Part shown: piece after piece, positions 1 to 14,100 of the stretch
How positions within the stretch are numbered: position 1 is the first letter of the stretch
How the letters are laid out: each line of letters opens with the position of its first letter
From: Diadophis punctatus similis
Lineage: Eukaryota; Chordata; Lepidosauria; Squamata; Dipsadidae
Assembly (NCBI GenBank): GCA_023053685.1
Contig: JALIGW010000013.1
Span: 11,992,001-12,056,000 of the forward strand
Direction of reading: 5' to 3'
Length of the DNA: 64,000 bases
Notes under the pieces: generated by a model
The model's input: only the letters and a program-made list of their open reading frames with translations
Database searches by the model: none
Told to the model about the DNA's origin: nothing
Made by a program: the position numbers and the translations under genes

Positions 1-173
1 ACACAGCCCATCAGACAGAGTGAGGGCATCTAGTTTACACCAAGGCTATATGAATTCATGTTAAATGGTTTGGAGATGTGCTCAGTTCTTGATAGTATTT
101 GTTAGTAGAATTTACAATGAAAACTGCTATGAGATTAAGTATGATTATCTAAAAAGAAATAAAAAGATTGCAT

Positions 174-512
<339 letters not shown>

Positions 513-3500
513 TATCTTTATATTAAAATAATTACCAATTAAAATATCCAGCAAAACAGAATAATTTAGATATTCAGCATGGAGTTTGCAACCTTAATCC
601 TGAAGACTCAAACTACAACTCCAAAAAGGCCCGGTTTATGTGAGAGTTGTATTTCAAGGCATCGAGTGGCCACGCAATGCTTCAGAAAACAGATTTATTA
701 GGTTTATCCCTTAATTGTTCCGTGCAGATTAATATAGGAAAATGAATCATGAAATTTCAAACAATTAATTTAAAAGAGTGACTGTGTGAATTGATAACTG
801 TCTTTTTTGTTGTGTTTAAAGGCAATACCGAGAAGATAAAGTGATTGAGGGATCTATTTGTAAGATGAAAATGTGGCTAGAAAAAAAAACTGCTAGATAT
901 ACTAGATCATTTCACCGGATATCATAATGAAAAAAATCATAACTGTGTACATAGTATCAATCCTGTATGTATTTCCTAAAACAATTAATTCATTAAAATA
1001 TATATTAAAAACCCAGCAGACCTGAATAAAAGTGATGCAAGCAACTAAATGGCACAAATAGAGAAGCAACTTTAATAAAGCATTATTCATAATTAAGCAG
1101 TCAACCAATGGTCTTGGCTATGTGAATAACTTGTGAATTTATATGGTACGATGAATTCCTATTTCCTATTGTTTAAATTGTAATAGTATTTATTATGTTT
1201 TAGCAATACATCTGTCTTCTACATGCGAACACAGGACACCCCAAGATGATTCCTTTTCTTCAGAGGAGCTGGACAGTTTTCTATAATGAAAAGCAAGACA
1301 AGACAAACAAGCTCACCTCTCCTCCAGCCACCATCCCTTCCAGATTAAATCAGGAAAGAAAAAGAATTTCCGCAACTCCCAAGTACTTAAGATATTTTTA
1401 GAACACCTTCTCCAAGTAGAGGAGAGACACAGCCGTGCTCTATAGTATACATCAATCTATGACCACATATGGATGACAAGAATGAGCCCAAAGTGCAGAT
1501 CATGACTTGCTGCTGTGATAAAAGCTGTTTCTGTTTGCTTTTGCATTCATGCATTGCAGTAAATGCCACCAGGGATGTAGCAAAGGTAAGTATAACTTCT
1601 TTTGTGTCAGTCAAAGATAATGTAGGGTGAACATTATGTACTTACTTCTATGAAACTCCTATTACTTCTTCTAACGAGTTTGGTTAATTTACCCTTGCCT
1701 CTTAGGTACATGAAAGCAATAATGTTCAAGATACGACACTATTTTTCTTGTTCTTTTTTAAACGCATACATTTAAATGAATTAAATGAATTTTTAGGGAC
1801 GGTGCCCCATGACGTAGCTGTGTGTAACAATACATAGCTTTTGTTGTGTTGATTATCATCTGAGTTACATGTTATTTCTAAAACGATGGGACCGCAGTTC
1901 ACTTACTCTTAAAAAATCCTCACTATTTAGCCAATTCCAGTTCAGTAATGGTAACAGTTAAGTTCCAGTCAGAATCAGGCCCCTTTTCCAAGAACAACAG
2001 AGGAAGAGATGAGGAGCAGACAAAAGAAAATAATATAGAAAAGATAGCAAAAGAATATTCAGAAAACATTCTGAGAGTAACCTACAATAATCCTGGAAAA
2101 GCTATCTAGGGTGGGTTCCTTGCCCACCCCCCCACCCCGGTCATAGGAAAATCCATTTTTTTAACAGAGCATTTCCAAAGCGTATTTCAATTTTGGAACA
2201 TGTAACAGCAGTTAATAAGGAAGTGGGTCTCACACAATATAAAACAAATGCTTTTATTTTAATGGAATGAATACTGGTGCTGTTAAACACCTGCAACATG
2301 TTTGTGATGGGAGATTTAGATGAAATTTAGAAAACGAATTCTTAACTGAGAACTTTAATACAATTCAAATAATGTTATTTTTCTACTAAAATGTGGAAAA
2401 ATGCTTTCTGCCATTCATTAAAACAAAGTTGTGAACAAATGAGATCATTTGCTTGATTTCTCCTCTGTGCCAGGTACAAATCTCAGAGCAGAATCTGAGT
2501 GACCTGTTCCCTTGGGCACCAGCGTTATACTAAGCACAAATGACTGTGTCTTTTACATGGTTGATAGATCTAACATTAATAAAGACCTATTGGCCAAACC
2601 TGAAGCAATTTATGTAATTATGCATGTAATGTATTTCCACCAAGTACACAAAGAAGGTTTTAATAATGCCACTTTGGATGTAGATTTAACTTATACCACT
2701 ATTTAGTTTCTCTTCCTTAATAGGATACTAAAAAGGAATTTTATGACAACATTATCAGTAGCATTTTGTGATAATTATAATAACAATAATAATACTGAGA
2801 TATTTTTCAGTAATAATGGTGTTATTAATGAGATTTTTATGAAAGACAGACTTCTTTGGTATAATTATGAAAATTGATCTTTTGCATTTTAGTTATTCAC
2901 TGAAATCAGATAAGTGGCTTAACTACATGTATTATTTCTAATAAATATTCAGAAGAATGCATTTAAACAAGGCTCTTCATTCTATTCTTGCTCATATTCC
3001 TTGCATTTAAATAAAAGTGTAATTGCTCTGCTTTTTTTTTAACTGCTAGTTTGGATTAGCTGTCTAACCTGTACAGTGTAGCTGTTTGCTGTTTGCATTT
3101 TTAATAGCTTTATTACCATTTGGTGAAGCCTTAATTTCTGACTCCCTTGAAGAGTCCTGCCGTTAAGTCAGCTCTACAATTTAACCAGCAATAATCTGTC
3201 AAGATAAGATAAAGACCTAAACCAGATGAAATGCAGTATTTTTGTGTAGCGTCCTGTCATTGTTAAGTAAAGATCAGAGTATGTCAAAATGGAACACTTA
3301 AAAGTTTAATAAATTTTGCAGCATAATTTTACAGTTTACCTTTGAAATCATTGGTACGGGAATACAATCATTTGTTCGCTATTAGAATACACATATATAT
3401 ATATTTATATATACAGTATATATAATCCTTCAACACATCCATATTTCGAGTGACACATTGATAAAAAAAAATATCCAAAATCAAATTTCAGAGCATACTT

Positions 3501-6190
3501 AGAGTTTCTACTCATAAAAGAGGCCCGGAGACGGCTCCTTTCTTGATTTGAATAAGTAGCTGTAAGTACATATGGCATTGAAGAACCTGGGCCAGTTAAT
3601 ATACACTTTTAGGGAAGGTGCTAAATAAGCAGACCAACAGTAAGACGATAAACATATATACAATGTAAATCTTCCCTTTCCATCAAAGAAGAAGGATGGG
3701 ACAGGTGACCATACTGGATGTTGTCCTCTCTACGCATGTAACATATTACAGAGAGAATTACATGATGGGACTAAGCACAGATCATCTCAGAACTGTTCCA
3801 CTGCATTTTCCTTGGCTCCTAGGGCCATTGCAAACAGCCTACTTGTGGGCAATTAAATATTTTAAAAAACATAGGATTTACTCTGTTCTTACTTAATGCT
3901 GCTTATAAGCTAGCTCAGTTGGATTTATAGCCTAAAAGATAGGGTATAAATAATGACAGAATGATAAAGGTGAGGATTATAAGAATATGGAAGAGAAGAA
4001 TTATCAAGAGGGAACAGAACTGAATATCTCCAATTTGCCATTAAGAAGTTTTATTCCTTATCCAGAAGTATTACTTGACTACTGAAAATGCTCCATGGTG
4101 CAAGATATATACATAACAATGTATATTGAAGCTCCATGGTGCAAGATATATACATAACAATACTGCTGGTATTACCTATCACAGGCCATTGGTGACTTTC
4201 CACACACAGATGCTATGCTTCAGTGTTCCTCAATGATAGGTATCAATTAGAACCTATGATGAAATCCTGTGCAAACAGCAGGGGGGGGGATCTGTCCATT
4301 TTGCAAATGAAATAGATTACATAATCTGTGTTATTTGCATAACGATGTCACGAAACTTGTGATATCATTTGGCCTCTTTTGATCATTCACTGCAAAAGCT
4401 CATGATACCCCCTCTTTTCTTCCTTTCAAGGAACACTCTTGTGCCGGTCTCTTACTGATGTTTGCCCTCTCTGCAACCACAACCATTTGTTCCTTAAGGT
4501 CTCCCTATGTCAGCCCAAGTTCCAAATGATAGATGTTTCTAAAATCATGGTTTAGTAATGAACAATAATATTCAAAAGGTTACAATTTTCAGCTACATAC
4601 TGTGTTAACTATAGGATATGAATTGGTTATAATACCTTCACTTAACAGCACTTTCTTAATACTTTTATGCTGTCTTACCATAGAAGCACTTAAATTTTTA
4701 AAATGACTTTTCAGAGGCTAATGACAATACTAATGTTTGGTTTAAAAATGCTTTGTCATTGCATCTTTTGTCTGATTCTAAAGACTTTCAGGAGAACTGT
4801 TTTTTCCCATCTCTATATCTCCAAGTAAATATCTTTCACGACTAGAGTTGTTATATAGGTTTCTGGGTGGGTGCATATGTATATCTATATATTTACAATT
4901 ATAGACATAAATATATCTGTCTGTTGTAAGTCTTCTTGCTTGGACAAGCAAAAGACCAAATGCCTAGATCAATAGCAGAGTCATTCCCTACCTATGACAG
5001 AAGCAATGTAAAAATATGTGTGGTAGGATATACTTATAGAGTGATATTTTTTAACATGGGCTGGTGGAACAAATAAGAAGAATTAACAAGGGTTTCCACA
5101 TCATTAACAATGGTACATTGGTCATAAGCCAAAATCTGACAATAACTCACATCTGAAAAAAGTTTCTTTCAGTGTGCCTTCCTGCCATAATTATTGCAGG
5201 TTCAGAGGGGAACCAGATCTGTAGTGATGTAAAACTCAGCACAATGAACTTGACAGACAGCCAGATTTCTGTTTTCAGTCAGTTTAGGGTTACTATAATC
5301 TCATTATTATGCTTGAAAGACGACAAGTAATAGAATCTCAGGTAGCTGTTCTGCCTTTACTCAGCCGCATCTTCTCTTTTATGCGGATTTCCCTTGATTA
5401 CCTGAACTAGTGAAGCTCAGTTTTCAACCACTTATCTCCCAGAAATAATCATCTGATCAGCCTGTAAGGTTCTCACTGCACTCAGTGGTTTTAATGGGTC
5501 AAGCGTTAAATTAACCCTTTAACCATACCCTTGTAGAATACAAAACTTATTAAGAAGCCATTTACTTCCCAGTCATTGTGAATTTCACAAAAGAGAAGAA
5601 GCTTGTGAATCAGCTCTGCTCCTTGTCTTCTCAAGGATTCCACCACCATTTTTAAACAAAATTATTATAGCAAACAATTCTGGTAAAGAAAAGGCAGCTT
5701 AAAAAATTGCCTGGCTTTGAGAAGCCCATTTAACTTGCTAGGATAAGAATAAAGTTTTTAAAAGAGGTACATTTCTATTGCTTATACACAATAGTACAGT
5801 GCACATATATTTTAATGAAGAAGCAGTGCATTATTCATCTCTCCTTTTAGAAGAATGCACATTTGTTTTAAACGTTTACATAAATGAGGCTGCCGTAGTT
5901 GCTGATAATACTTTTGAGAAATAAATGTGAAAATTGATGACTTTTTCATAACTGATAGAAATTGCGCTTACCATGATATTCTAGAACCCAACATGATGCA
6001 GCCTTTCTCAGCCCCCTAACCTGAAGATGCACTGGGCCTCAACTCCCAGCCAGCCAAAACTTCAGCATGTAAGCTATTGGGAAAATATGCAGGAGACACA
6101 TGGTATGAGAACTTGAGTAGTTAGTATCACAGTTGTGTAAACTGAGAGATAACCATCAAGGAGAATATTTGTAGCTCAGGGTTGAAATAA
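513..6190. other. unrecognised AT-rich intergenic DNA
   Basis: I see no credible gene here. All open frames are short (under 80 codons), without recognisable domains or flanking splice logic. Visible items are a poly-C run near 2127-2145, an AT-rich dinucleotide patch near 3390-3425, and a direct duplication of about 31 bases containing CTCCATGGTGCAAGATATAT (about 4090-4120 and 4132-4162). Bases 5990-6060 look like a decayed hAT end (CTTTCTCAGCCCCC followed by CTCAACTCCCAGCCAGC). Confidence 0.6.
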
Positions 6191-6227
6191 AGTGTCCTTG
6201 GTACTCTCTGAGTTTGGTTGTTTTCTT

Positions 6228-6268
6228 GCAGACATTTCACTACCCAAACTCGGTAACATAATCAGTGC
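6228..6268 (-). ncRNA. decayed hammerhead-like motif in left Penelope arm
   Basis: Read on the minus strand, GCA is followed by CTGATTA, a stem-loop (TTACC/GGTAG) and GAAATGTC then TGC. The layout matches a minimal type I hammerhead with very short stem III. The catalytic G8 of CTGANGA is replaced by T, so this copy should be inactive. Confidence 0.45.
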
Positions 6269-6734
6269 TAGTAAGAGAGTTGGGTTTGCTCTCAATTTAT
6301 ATCTGGTGGCCAATTTGTGAATCACAATATATGGACAGACTTAACCATAGTTTCAACTGAGAAACTGTGACTATCCTAGTCCAAGCCAAGTCCAAAAATG
6401 CTAGAGAATTCCTGGAAGCCTGGCACTCTGACAAGTCAGCCATCAACAGACACATAAACAACATACTATGCAAAAAAGACAATCAATAAGCCAAAAAGGG
6501 AACAAAAAGACCAAAACACCTTCCCACCAGCAATCAACACCCAGGTGAGGCAGAGATTAACACCAGGATTAACATCAGATCAACAGTCAAGAAATAAACA
6601 ATACCCCAATCAAGGAACTGCCAAACAAGTTAACAATAAACAGCCCAACCAAAGAACCACCAAGATCACTTTCACCAACACTGACAGGGCAAGCCACCAG
6701 AATATAAATAGAAAGTAAACCCCACTCCCTACTA

Positions 6735-6775
6735 GCACTGATGATGTTACCAAGTTTGGGTAGTGAAATATCTGC
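6735..6775 (+). ncRNA. degenerate hammerhead-like motif in right Penelope arm
   Basis: The plus strand shows GCA, CTGATGA, a stem II that can pair TTACC with GGTAG (one wobble) across an AAGTTTG loop, then GAAA, a minimal stem III (ATAT), C at the cleavage position, and TGC pairing back with GCA. The core boxes are intact. The 10.1-11.1 pair is U-U and stem I is only three base pairs, so activity would be weak or need dimerisation. Penelope-like elements are known to carry such hammerheads in their terminal repeats. Confidence 0.45.
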
Positions 6776-6839
6776 AAGAAAACAACCAAGTTTGGACAGC
6801 ACCAAGCATTGTGGTGCTCTCTGAGCTTGATTGAAGAGA

Positions 6840-9800
6840 GAGCATCCCTCAGATAACCAGGATTTTAAAGTGCTAAAATATTTTACAGTAAACGTTTTCT
6901 TAAAATGCCTTTTAAAAATAGTAACCCGATATTACCTTTAAACATTATTAAATCTTAAACACCTTGCCATTCTTAGCGTAATGGCAGTTTGAGCGAGACA
7001 TGTTTTCCTCTTCCTCTGTAAATGAAAACTGTCATATAATCAACTTTAAACTGCAAACAGCATCCGTAATCCTATAGGGATGATGTATTTGGGCGTAACA
7101 GATTACATGTGGGTGTTTTTTGTATGCATTTAGAAGTATTTGGAGACCAAAAATGATATTGTAGCTACTGTAATTAAAGCAGATAAAAATAAAATAACAA
7201 TACAGACTTTTACCAAACTTTTGAATGCTGTAAATTGGACAGCTTTATAAACTTGATTTGTAAATAAATGAATAAATGCACTAAACCAAGGATGGGCAAT
7301 TAATTTTTCCAAGGGGTCATGGGAGAAACTGGAACTGTTGTGGAGGGCTGCCACCTCTGCTGACCTACCCCCCACCAATGCCACCCCACCCCCACCAACA
7401 CTGCCCTGAAAAAACAATGTCATACTATACAAATACATGCTAATTCCTGAAAACATTTTATAATACAGTCCAAAACAGAAATGATGAGTTTGTTAGCAGT
7501 CATAAGCAACTGTGAAAACATGCATAAATCTGTATCTCTGCTAATCTAGACATTTGTACTTGCAATCTTACTTTTAAAATACTCTTAGTGAAGCACATAT
7601 ATTACAATGGATAATATGGTTGACGCCAAGTATCTTCATATCATTTTGCTTGATAGTGCTACAATTTTTTTTAAATAAAAATCATGTTCAGTTGCTCAAA
7701 TTGCAAGAAATTACAAGATTGGTAATCACATAATTTAAGCATTTTACCCTGGCAATCACATGAAATTTGGGCCTAAAACATTCAAATTCATGAAACTTCA
7801 ACCATGACACTATGACCAGTGTCTTGGCATACTGTATTAATTTTACTAGCTGCATTTTAAGACTGCTCCCTTATGCCCTATTAAAAATTCTATGGCACAA
7901 GTAATTAAAACTAACACATTCTCAAATTTGGTAATCTAGAAAGCTTTCCAACATGTGGCTTTTAAAATGTCATCTATCAATTTTTATGATTTTATTATTT
8001 TATAAGAAAGTACGCTGGCTCTTATCCAGGCTCCTGTGACATTTATTTGGAGAACCACAATAAATCAGACTATAAGAGGAGATGCAAGTGATCCCTTGAG
8101 TTTAGCACATAAATTGTGAAGCTACACTGTGCTTCTTTCTTTACTTGACTAAGATATTGATGTGTAAAATCTACCCCAAGAGAACTTCAAACAGTGGTGT
8201 AAGGTTGTGAACAACAGCAGGATCAGGACAAAATTACTATTTTGTCTATGGAAACAAGGACATGAAATATGAGACAATTCACATTTTCTATAGTATCACT
8301 GCACAATAATTTATATTCATCAACCATCCCCAGACTAAAATATTCCAGATCTGTTGTCCAATTTTTGGCTTGCCTGGGTCATATTGTGGAATTGCCTTGG
8401 GTTGTAGGACCGCAATAGTAGCTGTCCAGGGCCACAGGCAGTTATGAGTGAGAACTTTCATAACTCCCATCGCAACCAAGAAAAATGCCCCACAAAGCAG
8501 TTAGATTGGGAAATCTTCCTTCTACTGCTCAGCATTCTATGAACTGCTGGACTTTACATCTCCAGTCTGTTTAAATTTTGCCAAAAATTGGGACTGCTCT
8601 TCTGCTCTAGGAGCAATGCTGGACAAAAAGCAGAAATGTAGCCTTGTTTTTCTTTATTCACATACCTAATGACAGAATCAGCTTTATTTTTCTCTAATTT
8701 CAGTAATAATTTCAATAATTTCAGCAAAGGGGAAAATGTAACACACACTTCCTACCCAACAAGACATGGGCTTCTGGGACAAGCCACTATGACATTGTAG
8801 TCTTTTTATGACAATGCAACTCAATGATAAGAATATTGTAATTGACAACAGTTGTGCAATGATACTATAACATAGTTGACACCACTCATCCCAACCCCCT
8901 ATCTATCCAGGGGGGTATACAGCTCTGTTACACGCAGTGAAAGTCCTGCACTTAGAATTGATGATTGCCCCACCCACTTGTCTCAGGAATCCCAGGAGTA
9001 GTTGCAAAGCAGCATCTGTGTGTATAGAAACATCAAAAACTCCTCACCTGAATTAAACTTTTAAATTTTTCTTTTTCTCCTACAAGTAGGGAAAGACATA
9101 CCTGCTTTTATGTCACATCAGTTTTTGCTTGGAAATATGGCTTTCACCAGCTGCTTACTACACCTCTGTCTTCCTGTGTGCCCCAGAAAATCTTTTTTCC
9201 AAGCTATTTTGGATGGGGTATAAAAACAGGGCATGATTGCTTTCCATTGATGATACTTTGTAGAATCTTAGGAGGATTCAATGTGCAACGTGCTTGACAA
9301 CGTGCTTTGAAGAAATTGAAAAATAATTATTTTATTTAATTATTTAATTTAGCCCATTTATGTACTATGCAGGAAGTATATAGTATAGTCAGTAATACAG
9401 TCAGTAATAGCCACAGAATGACACTAAAATGACAGCATGCATGACTATGGTATGTATATCCTGCTGCCTGATGCAAGTACATAATTTCCAGGAGCATAAC
9501 TCAATTTTTTAATTTAATTTTTTGAATCACCTCTTTAGTCAAAATAGTTCCTAAAGGAAAGGTAAAATTAATAGCAAAATATTCCGAATAACCAGTGGTA
9601 AGATGTTTTACGAACTGACCAGGGGAGTCTGTATGGGGATGTCTAAAGTCAAGATGGCAGCTTTGATTCCACATGACTGTGATTGCCATCTTGCCTTTTT
9701 TATTCCTTCTCTTGTGGAATGCCTTCAGATTTAATTCATAAGAAAAAAGAAATAGAAGGGAGAAGATAAAAGACAAGGTCTGGCATATATACCTAAAAAG

Positions 9801-10030
9801 TTACAAGACGAACATATTTTATAGCTTCTCTTCTTCAGTGTTGCTACATAATCCTGTAAGTGCTCTTTCTGCTTAACCGAGTCAAAGGTTTATAATTGTA
9901 TTGGTAGAGGAAACATTAGTATAACTAACCTTGAACCTTTGTTCCATTCATTGAAGTAACCCATCCATTTTCATACTTCCATGTAACTTTCAAAAAACTT
10001 TGACTTACAAAAGCAACTCTTAAAACAGCT
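6840..10030. other. mostly unrecognised AT-rich DNA
   Basis: No credible gene. Bases 7285-7450 resemble one decayed hAT end (GGATGGGCAATTAATTTTTCC followed by a GGTCATGGGAGAAACTG-like block), but the second terminus and a target duplication are not visible. The rest shows only short random open frames. Confidence 0.55.
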
Positions 10031-10044
10031 GCACTTTTTATTTT

Positions 10045-10282
10045 TTATTCTTATTTATTTATTTTTGTCAAGTACGTGTTGGTAATATACATAGATATAA
10101 CATTGTTTATATACATAAAATGAGTACTGATAAGAGGGAACATTAGGACAGGGACGGTAGGCACGCTGGTGCACTTATGCACGCCCCTTACTGACCTCTT
10201 AGGAATCGGGTGAGGTCAACAGTGGACAGCTTTTCCCAAGCTAGTGCAGAAATCTGTAGAAGATGGGTTGTTTCAATAACAC

Positions 10283-10284
<2 letters not shown>
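10045..10284 (-). mobile_element. 3' end of CR1-like LINE (minus strand)
   Basis: The reverse complement matches the 3' region of the element at 44060-44870: an ACCTCTTA-rich block, a GTGCCTACCGTCCCTGTCC-like block, an AT-rich stretch, then GACAAAAATAAATAAATA. It is a 5'-truncated Jockey-superfamily (CR1/L2/Rex1-like) insertion lying head to head with the plus-strand copy that follows. Confidence 0.65.

Positions 10285-10285
<1 letters not shown>

Positions 10286-10379
<94 letters not shown>
10286..10379 (+). repeat. (TTG)n(TTA)n microsatellite
   Basis: About 12 TTG units run directly into about 19 TTA units. It separates two CR1-like fragments of opposite orientation. Its translations (poly-Leu, poly-Val/Ile) are not genes. 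Confidence 0.95.
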
Positions 10380-10380
<1 letters not shown>

Positions 10381-10970
10381 CACCGACAACACTGCTACCC
10401 TCCAAAAAGACCTTGACTTTGTGTCAGAATGGTCAAACATCTGGCAACTCCAAATCTCAACCAACAAATGCTCTGTCCTACACATTGGCAAAAAGAATCA
10501 GAACATCAAATACAAGCTGAATAGACAAGATCTTGCAGACGACCCTCACTCTGTCAAAGACCTTGGAATACTCATATAAAATGACCTAAGTGCCAAAGCC
10601 CACTGCAACAACATCGCCAAAAAGGCTTCAAGAGTTGTTAACCTAATCTTATGTAGCTTCTTCTCCGGTAATATCACACTACTAACCAGAGCATACAAAA
10701 CATTCGCCAGACCAATCCTTGAATACAGCTCATCTGTCTGGAACCCACACCGCATATCGGACATAAATACATTAGAAAGTGTCCAGAGATACTTTACGAG
10801 AAGAGCCCTCCACTCCTCTACTCGCAACAGAATACCATACGCAACCAGATTTGAAATCCTGGGCTTAGAAAGCTTAGAACTAAAAACTTAGTTCTTAGAA
10901 CTAAGAACTTAGAACTTTGGCACGACCTAAGCATAGCTCATAAAATTATCTGTTACAACGTATTACTTTA
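10380..10970 (+). pseudogene. CR1-like LINE reverse transcriptase C-terminal relic
   Basis: Translation gives the region after the catalytic YADD box of a Jockey-superfamily RT: a DLDFVSEWSNIWQLQIS segment, the NKCSVLHIG block, KDLGILI, then AKKASRVVNLILCSFFSGN, LLTRAYKTFARPILEYSS, VWNPHRISDI and a following LESVQRYFTRR. One in-frame stop follows KDLGILI and there is damage near 10870. The same RT segment recurs at 31288-31492, and a 3' portion of the family at 44060. It is 5'-truncated and dead. A minus-strand SINE abuts its 3' side. Confidence 0.8.
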
Positions 10971-11165
10971 TAATAACTCAAGGCAGTGAACATACATAAT
11001 ACTCTTTCCTCCTCCTATTTTCACCACAACAACAACTCTATGAAGTGGATTGGACTGAGTGGCCCAAAATCTCCCAGCTGGCTTTCATGCCTAAAGTAGA
11101 ATTAGAACTCCTGGTCTTCTGGTTTCTAGGCCAGCACCTTAACCACTAAGTCAAACTGGCTCTTT
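10971..11165 (-). repeat. tRNA-derived SINE, second family (minus strand)
   Basis: The reverse complement begins AGAGCCAGTTTGACTTAGTGG followed by TTAAGGTGCTGGCCTAG. This is a tRNA-like head, followed by the block GGGCCACTCAGTCC and ending GTTCACTGCCTTGAGTTATT. The layout is that of squamate tRNA-SINEs ending in CTTGAGTTATTTATAAA. A related copy lies at 54478. Confidence 0.7.
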
Positions 11166-11169
11166 TATC

Positions 11170-14100
11170 ACATGGAAAATGATATCAGATGTTCAGTATT
11201 TCACTGATTTGAGGAGCCTAATAGCTTTTCTTTTAATATTCTTTTAATTGTGTCAAAAATATAATTTTATTTTTGGTCAGCTAAAGAAGACCACTGCTTC
11301 TTTTCCTCTTTGTTTGATGGAACTTGTCCAATTTTCTCCCAATAAAATAAGGTCCGTCAGAGAGAGATATCATTCTGAACATGACTTGTGACATTCAGTA
11401 GCCAACCTGTATCTCCTGAAATTTCCTATGGATCTTCGCTGGCTTCCCAAGGCTAGGTTATGAAGTGCTTCCAAAAAGATTGTAGGGCTCTATGGCTGGG
11501 TCAGCGACCTTTCACCTTTAAAACTTAGGTTGCCATGGCAGCTAAAATCAGCCTCATTAACTGGATAAACTAGTGACAAATATAAGCTGTTGTCCTACAG
11601 CTAATTAATCTTCTGAATTGTCAACACAATCCATTTTATACCCACATATATAGGACACCAAGCAGGCAGTACTTTCTTAAAGCAAGAGTTGGTTGCCAAG
11701 CCCTACACGATAGGTAGTTTGGCTCTGATTTTATTTTTTTTAAATAAGAGTAAACATTGATTTGCATTGCTCAGACTTATAGTAAGGAATGTCCTTCTGC
11801 AAGTCTCTCAGCATGGTAATTACACAGATGGGATGGAAAGGGAGGGGAGTGTATGCATTTTTGTGTAGCGTTTGTTTTGTTTCAAAGGATAAGTAATAAT
11901 GAGATGGATCCTCTTTTTGTCTGAAGAATTTCATTTCCTTGCTGGGAGGACCAAAATGAAAGATTTATGGATGCTTGTTTCTCATAGGGAAGAAGGAAAG
12001 CGATCTGCTTCCAGGAGTTATATTTTCAGGCACTTTACTGAGGCACCCCAACCCCCCTTGGTTCCTGACTGTAAAATAAGAAAACTATTACCCAGCTGGG
12101 GTAACAATAGGCTCCCACAGTGCTTTTCTGCTCAGACCGCAGCTGCCAGTGAAAGTGGAAACTACAACAGCAGGATAACATTCTTTTCTTACAGCCTGTT
12201 TCTATGGACAAGGAGCCCTCCCACTGACTTGGTGTATTTTCTATGCAAAACTGCAGAAGAAGTGACATTTTAAAAGTTTTGACCTTTGTTTTGTGTGTGT
12301 GTGTGTTTTAAAAAAGGGGGTTCTAGGGGTTGCTTTTTTTCCATGAACCAACCTATACATTTTGAAACCCGAGTGTTTTTTTTTTAAAAAAAGAATGGCA
12401 ATAGTCATTATAGTAATAATCAAATGTTTCAAAATTTGAAAATTTTATACTGAGTCAACATACACTTCACCTTTATCGAGAAAATAGTTGCAGTGTAATG
12501 TGTGGCAGCAATTTTGAGTTTGTGGCAGAAAAACAGGGATCATCAGAGGACCTTGGAGATAAGCATTGCTTTTATTATTTATCTTTAAAGGTAATCATAA
12601 TATAAAGCAAAATTTTGAAGTTTGTCATTTATAAATACTTTTTAAGAAATGCAAGTAAACTGATTAGCTACTCAGGATACGAATCAACCCTCTATATTAT
12701 TCCCTGTTGTTTCCCCCATTGCTGTGTGGAGAGCCCAGCCTAGATGCCCCAATTGATATAGTATAAGTTAAACATTCCACCCATTCAAAGCATTTTGCAT
12801 ATATAATCATGGACCATTTTGCAATATTCTTTTATAAAATTTAAATTCCAAATACTGGATTTTTTAAATGGCACACCTATCAGTAACATTTTGTAAAAAT
12901 GTTCAGGCAAATGCTTCTCTTGTGTTATTTGTTTCTACTCTGGAAAAAGCACTAGTCTGTATGACAGAACAAAAAACAGTTTTATAGGAAAAAGAAATCT
13001 AAGAGGATGGATAGTCAGATGGGGCAGTACATCATTTCTTTACATAGATGTGTCTTTTAACAGACAGCTAGGCTATAGATTGTAAAAAGTTAATACCTCA
13101 AGCATGATAAAAAGAGACAGAGTGGTTCAATTCCACATGCAGGAACCATGTGAAGTGTAGTTTGTATAATCATATCACAGCTCTACTAGTTGCAGCAAAA
13201 CCTTGATATCAATCTCTGCCATTGCTCTAGTCCCGCAACCTAATGCCAATCACAATTGTATTGCCGGCAGCTCTTGTCATTACTGAAGGCCACATAGTTC
13301 CATTGAGCCAAGCTTATTTGCAAGCCACAAATGTGGTCTTGAGCAAAACAGGCATGGGGCCAGCCTCTCAGAGAATTTACCCATCTGTCACCCGAAGACT
13401 GCTCTCATAGGCAATGGTATCAATATGAATCTACAGAAGAACCGCCTGATGTCACAAGCAGCAGAATTTAGGAGTCTAGTTGAGGCAGAAAAGGATGTCT
13501 GAGAATTTAGCATGACTTTCAACACGGTGACTGAAGCAGCACAGAAAGGAGACCACTTAGGGCAATTCCACCTGGCAACCAAACTGCTGATCTCTCGTGT
13601 GTTTCCTAGCTGTTCCCAAAGCCAACTTTGAAAATGCCAGTCTATATGGCAGTGGAGCTGGGTAGGTGCTTTGTCTGTATTGATCATCTCCCTGGTTCTT
13701 ATCCTTCCCCTCCATGCCAGGAAGCCAAGTCTTGAAAATCTTCCTTTTGTGGGCCACTCTACCAAAGCCCACATTTTCATTTCAGAATTCGTTACCTTCT
13801 GACTAGTCCCTGACTTTTTTTCTTTTCCTTTTCTACGTTTGCCTTCCCACTCTGTTTCCAAGTTTTATCTTTTGGTACTAACACATAACCTTTCTTTTGT
13901 TCTTTCCACTGTTGATGTAATGCTACACTACTCAAAGCATCTGGTATAGGGTGTTATTTTATTCCTATACTGTGCTGAAGGCCATATAAACTTTGTAGTA
14001 AGGAAGAACGATAGTTCCGCTTCATAGAAGCAAAGCAGCATCCATTTGTAGCCTTGATGCTATGTACCTATTGTGCAATTTAAAGTTTTTAGGGAAGAAT

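Larger units (their letters stand above)
6195..6832 (+). mobile_element. Penelope-like retroelement remnant with inverted terminal repeats
   Basis: Two arms of roughly 110-120 bases (about 6197-6310 and 6670-6832) are inverted copies of each other, sharing TTGGTTGTTTTCTTGCAGA and a GTAACAT-ATCAGTGCTAGTA block. Between them, 6375-6475 translated on the plus strand reads a frame containing AREFLEAWHSDKSAINRHI. This resembles the EAW...INRH C-terminal segment after the GIY-YIG endonuclease of Penelope-like elements. LTR-like repeats in inverted or direct orientation are a known Penelope feature. The reverse transcriptase is absent, so this is an internally deleted or 5'-truncated copy. Both arms contain hammerhead-type boxes, listed separately. 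Family assignment is by recognition only. Confidence 0.55.

Noticed and set aside
13388..13861. 157-codon minus-strand frame
   Set aside because: No recognisable domain, no splice context, and a second overlapping frame is open too; likely chance.
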